A stretch of 64,000 bases of DNA from Terrimesophilobacter sp964651535 (lineage in GTDB: Bacteria > Actinomycetota > Actinomycetes > Actinomycetales > Microbacteriaceae). The position numbers were made by a program, and so were the translations under genes. The stretch spans positions 744,001-808,000 of the forward strand of contig CAZYYE010000002.1 in NCBI GenBank assembly GCA_964651535.1, in the 5' to 3' direction. This document shows, one piece after another, positions 59,490-64,000 of the stretch (the first letter of the stretch is position 1; each line of letters starts with the position of its first letter). Under the pieces are notes generated by a model. That model was not told where the DNA came from and ran no database searches. It saw only the letters and a list, made by a program, of their open reading frames with translations.

Positions 59490-61760
59490 CTACAACGAAC
59501 CGCGGAACCCCCGCAGCCGCAAGCTGTTCGCGACGACGAATACCGAGGAGAACGCCATCGCCGCGCCGGCGATGAGGGGGTTGAGCAGTCCGAGCATGGC
59601 GAGCGGAATTGCCGCGACGTTGTACGCGAACGCCCAGAACAGGTTGCCCTTGATGATGCGCAGCGTCCTGCGCGCAAGGCGTATGGAGTCCGCGACCACC
59701 ACGAGATCCCCGCTCACGACCGTCACGTCGCCCGCCGCGATCGCCGCGTCGGTGCCCGAGCCCATGGCAATGCCGAGGTCCGCCGCGGCGAGCGCGGCCG
59801 CATCATTCACACCGTCCCCGACCATGGCGACGACGCGCCCCTGAGCCTGCAGTTCGCGGATGGCGTCCAGTTTCCCCTGCGGGGTCACGCCGGCTCGCAC
59901 GTCGGCTATCCCGACCGCTTCTGCGACCGTTGCCGCTACCCCCGCGTTGTCGCCCGTGAGGAGGATGGGGGTCAACCCGAGCCTCGTCAACATGGCAACG
60001 GCGCGAGCGCTGCTGGGTTTCACCGAGTCCGCGACCGTGACGAGTCCTCGGACCTCGCCGTCCCACGCGACGGCCATCACCGTGGCCCCGGACGCCTCAG
60101 CGTTCTCCGCCGCGCTGGAGAGCTCAGGAGCCACACGGGTTGCCCAGTGTTCCCGGACCCACTCCACGCGGCCCACGATAACCTGCCGACCATCCACGTT
60201 GCCGTGGACGCCGTTGCCGGCCACCGCGGCGAAGTCCTCCGCGTCGCCGATCGCGATTCCCCGCTCGGCAGCCGCCTCGGTCACCGCGCGAGCGGTCGGA
60301 TGCTCCGAATTGTGTTCGACCGCGGCCGCGAACCGAAGCACCTCCTCCTCGGATTCGCCTTCCCCGACGATCACCGACTGGAGCGCCATCTCGCCCGTCG
60401 TGACCGTTCCGGTTTTGTCCAGCACGATCGTGTCCGCTCGGCGCGTCTGCTCGAGAACCTCGGGACCTGCGATGAGGATGCCCAATTGCGACCCTCGGCC
60501 CGTGCCCACCAGAAGGGCGGTGGGGGTCGCAAGTCCGAGCGCGCACGGGCACGCGATGATGAGTGTCGCCACGGCCGCGGTGAACGCGACGCTGGCGCCG
60601 GCGCCGACGAGCAGCCACACGATGAGCGTGAGGAGTGCGAGAACCAGAACAACCGGCACAAACACGGCGGAAACACGGTCAGCGAGTCTTTGCACTTGCG
60701 CTTTGCCGGTTTGCGCCTGTTCGACGAGTCGACCCATCCTGGCCAGCTCCGTGTCGGAGCCGACCCGGGTGACTTCCACGATCAGTCGGCCGGTGAGGTT
60801 GAGCGTCGCGCCGACCACACGCTGACCGGCGGCGACCTCCACAGGCATCGACTCTCCCGTGAGCATGCTCGCATCCACCGACGATGCCCCGTCGAGAACC
60901 AATCCGTCTGTGGCGATCTTCTCGCCCGGGCGCACCACGAACTGGTCGCCGGGGTGGAGCGCGGCAACCGGAACCAGCTGTTCGCGCCCGCCCTCGAGCT
61001 TCACGGCATCCTTGGCGCCGAGTTCCAGGAGCGCCCTCAGCGCCGCACCGGATTCGCGCTTCGCCCGCGCTTCGATGTAGCGGCCGGCGAGGAGGAACGT
61101 CGTGACGGCCGCCGCGACCTCGAGATAGATTTCGTCGGCGCCGGTGCCCGGTTCGGAGAGGAAGTGGAACGACATCGTCATGCCGGGTTCCCCTGCGGCC
61201 CCGAAAAAGAGAGCATAGAGCGACCAGGCGAGAGCGGCGAGCACACCGATGCTCACGAGGGTGTCCATCGTTGTTGCGCCGTGACGCAGATTCACCCAGG
61301 TGGCCTGGTGGAACGGCCAGGCGCCCCACAGTGCGACGGGTGCGGCGAGCGCGAGCGCGAGCCACTGCCAATTCGTGAACTGGAAGAACGGAACCATCGA
61401 CAGGATGACGACCGGCGTCGACAGCACGGCCGAGATGATGAGCCTCTGGCGCAGCGACGCGGTCGGATCGGCGTGCGCCGGCGTGGACTCGCCGGATGTG
61501 CCCTGGGCCGCGGGCGGTTCGGGCACTTCGGCAAAGTACCCTGCTGATGCGACGGCCGCGAGGAGCGACTCGACATCGACGCCGCTCGGAACACGCACCT
61601 TGGCTTTCTCCGTGGCGTAGTTGACGCTCGCCTCGACGCCGGGGATCTTGTTCAGCTTGCGCTCGACGCGCGTGGCGCACGACGCGCACGTCATCCCGCC
61701 GATGTTCAGGTCGAGCGTGTCGAGAATGTCGTGGGCCGGCTCAGTGGTGGTGTCCGTCAC
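59490..61760 (-). CDS. copA: Copper-translocating P1B-type ATPase
   Basis: 756 aa from GTG 61760. One N-terminal heavy-metal domain with GMTCASC (about 18-24); eight transmembrane helices with the CPC motif in IIACPCALGLATP; phosphorylation loop DKTGTVTTGE; ATP-binding HP in NSEHPTARAV; and VGDGVNDAAALAAADLG. It exports Cu(I). It follows copZ by 2 bp in the csoR-copZ-copA operon. Confidence 0.95.
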   Translation of the reverse strand: MTDTTTEPAHDILDTLDLNIGGMTCASCATRVERKLNKIPGVEASVNYATEKAKVRVPSGVDVESLLAAVASAGYFAEVPEPPAAQGTSGESTPAHADPTASLRQRLIISAVLSTPVVILSMVPFFQFTNWQWLALALAAPVALWGAWPFHQATWVNLRHGATTMDTLVSIGVLAALAWSLYALFFGAAGEPGMTMSFHFLSEPGTGADEIYLEVAAAVTTFLLAGRYIEARAKRESGAALRALLELGAKDAVKLEGGREQLVPVAALHPGDQFVVRPGEKIATDGLVLDGASSVDASMLTGESMPVEVAAGQRVVGATLNLTGRLIVEVTRVGSDTELARMGRLVEQAQTGKAQVQRLADRVSAVFVPVVLVLALLTLIVWLLVGAGASVAFTAAVATLIIACPCALGLATPTALLVGTGRGSQLGILIAGPEVLEQTRRADTIVLDKTGTVTTGEMALQSVIVGEGESEEEVLRFAAAVEHNSEHPTARAVTEAAAERGIAIGDAEDFAAVAGNGVHGNVDGRQVIVGRVEWVREHWATRVAPELSSAAENAEASGATVMAVAWDGEVRGLVTVADSVKPSSARAVAMLTRLGLTPILLTGDNAGVAATVAEAVGIADVRAGVTPQGKLDAIRELQAQGRVVAMVGDGVNDAAALAAADLGIAMGSGTDAAIAAGDVTVVSGDLVVVADSIRLARRTLRIIKGNLFWAFAYNVAAIPLAMLGLLNPLIAGAAMAFSSVFVVANSLRLRGFRGSL

Positions 61761-61762
61761 GA

Positions 61763-62017
61763 CTACGAGGTCACCAGTTCATAGCCTGCTTCGGTGACCG
61801 CGGCGCGGATCGACTCGGCGTCGACGGTCGCCGAGCTGCGGACCGTCACCACCGAAACATCGCCCGCGTTGAGTGCGACCTCGACGCCGGTCACCGATTC
61901 GAGCTCGGAGATCTCCTCGGTGACGCTCGCGACGCAGTGCCCGCAGGTCATTCCGCTCACGCGGAACTCCTCGGTGATCTCGGCGGTCGGAGCGGCCTCA
62001 TTCGATGGGTTGTTCAT
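61763..62017 (-). CDS. copZ: Copper chaperone CopZ (heavy-metal-associated domain)
   Basis: 84 aa from ATG 62017, with GGAG 5 nt upstream. An N-terminal acidic tail of about 18 residues precedes the HMA fold with GMTCGHC (metal-binding C26 and C29). It delivers Cu(I) to CopA or buffers it. Middle gene of the operon. Confidence 0.93.
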   Translation of the reverse strand: MNNPSNEAAPTAEITEEFRVSGMTCGHCVASVTEEISELESVTGVEVALNAGDVSVVTVRSSATVDAESIRAAVTEAGYELVTS

Positions 62018-62058
62018 GTTTTCTCCTTCAGTGGCGGTGGCGGGAAAAGGTTTGGGAG

Positions 62059-62340
62059 TCAGGATCGGACGAGCCTGGCGATGGCGTCGCTGGCCTCGCG
62101 AAGCTTCTCGTCCGCGATCACGCCGCCTTCTCTCGACGCTTCCGCGACGCAGTGGCTGAGGTGGTCTTCGAGCAAGGCGAGCGCGACGTTCTCGAGCGCC
62201 TTCGTTGCCGCTGACACTTGCGTGAGCACGTCGATGCAGTAGGTGTCGTCTTCGATCATGCGCTGGATGCCGCGCACCTGGCCCTCCGCGCGACGCAGCC
62301 GTTTGAGCAGCGCGTCCTTGTCTTCCACATATCCGATCAC
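62059..62340 (-). CDS. csoR: Copper-sensing repressor CsoR
   Basis: 93 aa from GTG 62340 (GGAGAGG upstream). The CsoR W-X-Y-Z Cu(I) ligands C35, H60 and C64 are present (YCIDVLTQ and EDHLSHCV), which distinguishes copper sensors from nickel or formaldehyde relatives. It derepresses the operon when Cu(I) binds. The operator palindrome lies 45 bp upstream. Confidence 0.94.
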   Translation of the reverse strand: MIGYVEDKDALLKRLRRAEGQVRGIQRMIEDDTYCIDVLTQVSAATKALENVALALLEDHLSHCVAEASREGGVIADEKLREASDAIARLVRS

Positions 62341-62384
62341 CGTGCACCCTCTCCTTCCATGCCGCTCGAGGGCACAATATCACT

Positions 62385-62401
62385 ATACCCCCTTGGGGTA
62401 T
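62385..62401 (-). promoter_or_regulatory. CsoR operator
   Basis: ATACCCC-CTT-GGGGTAT, a 17-bp palindrome of the CsoR type, immediately after the MFS stop codon and 45 bp upstream of csoR. It probably overlaps the operon promoter. Confidence 0.85.
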
Positions 62402-63619
62402 CTAGGAAAAGGGAATAGTCGGTGGCCGTGCCGCGCGGTTTCTGATCGTCCTATCGCTCACGATGAGCAGCGCGAGCACACCCGCCATGACCGCAGCATC
62501 CACGAAGGGCAGCGCCCGCAACCCGGGACCCTCCAGCAACAACGCCCCGACGAACGCGCCGCCGCCGATGCCGATATTGAAGGACGTCGTCACGATCGCC
62601 GAGGAAAGGTCCCGCAACTGGGGCGACGCCGTGTGCAGCGCCCGCGTCTGAAGGAGCGCCGGAATCCCGCCGAGAGCGGCCCCCCACACGACGAGCGCAA
62701 TGATCACGAGCCAGTGATGGGTCGGCAGCATGCCGATCACGATGGCGGACACCGCCACGAACAGGACGCCCGCGAACAATCCGAGCCGCGGCAATCGCCC
62801 GCCGACCACGCCGACGAGAACCAGTCCGCCCGCGCCGGCGATTCCGTACACGAGCAGCAGGGTGCTCACGGCGCCCTCGGGGAACCCGTTCACATCGGTG
62901 AAGTAGGGAACGATGTACGTGTAAAAGAGATTGTGGCCGACCATGATCGTGAGAGTGATGATGCCGACCAGAATGACCCCCGGGAGAGTCGGATCGCGGC
63001 GAAGCGGCAACGGGATTTCGCCGGTCTTCACTGGCTGACGGTGCTCGACGGGCGGAACGAACTTCGCCACGAGGACCGTGAACACGAGAACGACGACACC
63101 CATCGCGACGAAGGCGAGCCTCCAGCCCACGGCGTGCCCGATGGCGGTTCCCGCCGGCACCCCGAGCACGAACGCGGCAGAACCGCCGGCAGCCGTGATC
63201 GCGACGGCGCGCGCGAGCTGCCGCTGCGGAACGAGGTGCCCAGGGTATGCCCCGACGACGGCCCAGAACAATCCGTGCGCCAACCCTCCGAGCACCCGGG
63301 TGGCGACCATGAACTCGTAGCTCGGCGCGATGGCACCCAGAAAGTTGGTCAGCGCGAACGCGACAAGCACGATGAGGATGAGCGGCTTGCGCGGAAACCG
63401 CCGCGTGAGACTCGTGAGGGCAGCGGCGGAAACCACGACGGTCCCCGCGAACACCGTGATGAGGAGCCCCACTTGCGATTGCGGAACCCTCAGCCCCTCC
63501 GCCATCTGCGGAAGAAGCCCAGTCGGGAGGAACTCGCTCGTGACCGTCACGAAGATCGCGCCGGCCAGGGTCACAAGCCCGCCCCACGGGAACGCGGCTT
63601 CGGTTTTTGGCACAGGCAT
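62402..63619 (-). CDS. MFS transporter, DHA1 (AraJ/sugar-efflux) type
   Basis: 405 aa from ATG 63619 (AAGGGG upstream); the frame to 63685 is not supported. Twelve predicted helices; the family motif region AGTVVVSAAALTSLTRRFPRKPLIL between helices 2 and 3, and VLGGLAHGLFWAVVGAYPGHLVP in helix 4, fit DHA1 drug or sugar efflux. Substrate unknown. It is on the same strand as the copper operon but separated from it by the CsoR operator, so it is probably independently expressed. Confidence 0.87.
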   Translation of the reverse strand: MPVPKTEAAFPWGGLVTLAGAIFVTVTSEFLPTGLLPQMAEGLRVPQSQVGLLITVFAGTVVVSAAALTSLTRRFPRKPLILIVLVAFALTNFLGAIAPSYEFMVATRVLGGLAHGLFWAVVGAYPGHLVPQRQLARAVAITAAGGSAAFVLGVPAGTAIGHAVGWRLAFVAMGVVVLVFTVLVAKFVPPVEHRQPVKTGEIPLPLRRDPTLPGVILVGIITLTIMVGHNLFYTYIVPYFTDVNGFPEGAVSTLLLVYGIAGAGGLVLVGVVGGRLPRLGLFAGVLFVAVSAIVIGMLPTHHWLVIIALVVWGAALGGIPALLQTRALHTASPQLRDLSSAIVTTSFNIGIGGGAFVGALLLEGPGLRALPFVDAAVMAGVLALLIVSDRTIRNRAARPPTIPFS

Positions 63620-63726
63620 GCCGTGGTGCCCCTTACGGTTTCGTGGTGCGTCAAGCCGCCCGCTGGATGCCGCGGCCGGCGGCATCCTTTCCAGCGTATC
63701 GCGTGATGCCCTTACGCTTGGGGGCT

Positions 63727-64000
63727 ATGGCCGAAATGATTTCAGGGACGCACTGGGTTCTCACGCTCGTGTGCGCAGACCGCCCAGGGATCGTGCACGC
63801 GGTGAGCGGCGCGATCGTGGAGGCTGGCGGAAACATCACGGAGTCGCAGCAGTTCGCGAGCCTCGACACCGGCACGTTTTTCATGAGGCTGCAAGTGGAA
63901 GCGGACACCGATCGCACGGCGTTTGAATCGGCGCTAACACCGGTCACCGACCGATATGGGATGACGTGGACGCTGGACGTCGTGGGCCGTCCGCTGCGCA
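63727..64000 (+). CDS. purU: Formyltetrahydrofolate deformylase PurU, N-terminal part (cut by window edge)
   Basis: ATG 63727 opens 91 codons to the edge, starting MAEMISGTHWVLTLVCADRPGIV: an N-terminal ACT domain with the DRPGIVHAVSG motif and TGTFFMRLQVE, as in PurU. The catalytic formyltransferase-like domain lies beyond the window. It hydrolyses formyl-THF, balancing one-carbon units and supplying formate, in line with glyA and folD nearby. A leaderless -10 (TACGCT) is possible but spaced 8 nt. Confidence 0.87.
   Translation, partial: MAEMISGTHWVLTLVCADRPGIVHAVSGAIVEAGGNITESQQFASLDTGTFFMRLQVEADTDRTAFESALTPVTDRYGMTWTLDVVGRPLR

Overview
The window is high-GC DNA from an actinomycete, most likely a member of the Microbacteriaceae. 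Lineage markers support this: GlnR, a MshD-type mycothiol synthase, CarD, SenX3-RegX3, SigK-RskA, two deazaflavin (F420)-type oxidoreductases, DUF3048/DUF3263/DUF4383/DUF4032 proteins, and many leaderless or GTG-overlap starts. Almost all of it is ordinary chromosomal backbone. One accessory island lies at about 4.0-9.2 kb.

Layout. 0-3.8 kb: 5' end of groL with two CIRCE operators, a DUF3048 lipoprotein, a LytR_C protein, DUF3263, DUF2332 and msrB. 3.85-9.2 kb: tRNA-Thr, then the AT-richer island. The island holds a nucleotidyltransferase-fold gene coupled to a DUF262 gene, a broken 5' end of a tocopherol-cyclase-like gene, and an opposite-strand operon (IMPase-like phosphatase, membrane-anchored PfkB-fold protein lacking the catalytic Asp, left-handed beta-helix protein). 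The intact tocopherol-cyclase-like gene closes the island. 10.3-25 kb: AlkZ-like glycosylase, F420-type reductase, an ECF sigma pair, YdeI, DsbA-like, UgpC ATPase plus DUF4032, lactate permease, an Lrp regulator divergent from a PLP gamma-lyase/synthase, rlmB-cysS and an MBL hydrolase. 25-41 kb: carD and a phosphate and nitrogen control neighbourhood (senX3-regX3, phoU, glnR, ppk1-mutT1, pstSCAB) with two Pho boxes, interspersed with mshD, ygfZ, a nitrobindin-like protein and gpmA. 41.5-48 kb: sigK-rskA and a downstream DUF4383 operon sharing a promoter motif, tRNA-Lys, a KhtTU-like antiporter and a ferritin-VIT1 iron transporter. 47.7-51 kb: galM divergent from galTK. 51-54.3 kb: folD and glyA, with a ZTP riboswitch ahead of glyA and a small inverted-repeat element between them. 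54.3-59.4 kb: two tandem GH20 hexosaminidases, a second F420-type reductase and glpK. 59.5-64 kb: csoR-copZ-copA copper operon with a CsoR operator, an MFS exporter, and the start of purU.

Regulation visible in the sequence: HrcA/CIRCE at groL, RegX3/PhoP-type 11-bp repeats ahead of phoU and pstS, a SigK-like promoter motif ahead of both sigK and the DUF4383 operon, a ZTP riboswitch at glyA and CsoR at csoR. Several genes have a TANNNT box 6-7 nt before the start codon, as expected for leaderless transcripts.

The strongest candidates for undescribed biology are the two island modules: the NTase-DUF262 pair beside tRNA-Thr and the phosphatase / pseudo-PfkB / beta-helix cassette. Secondary points are a REP-like palindrome translated in frame inside mshD and a 119-bp element with 16-bp inverted ends that overlaps the folD start codon.
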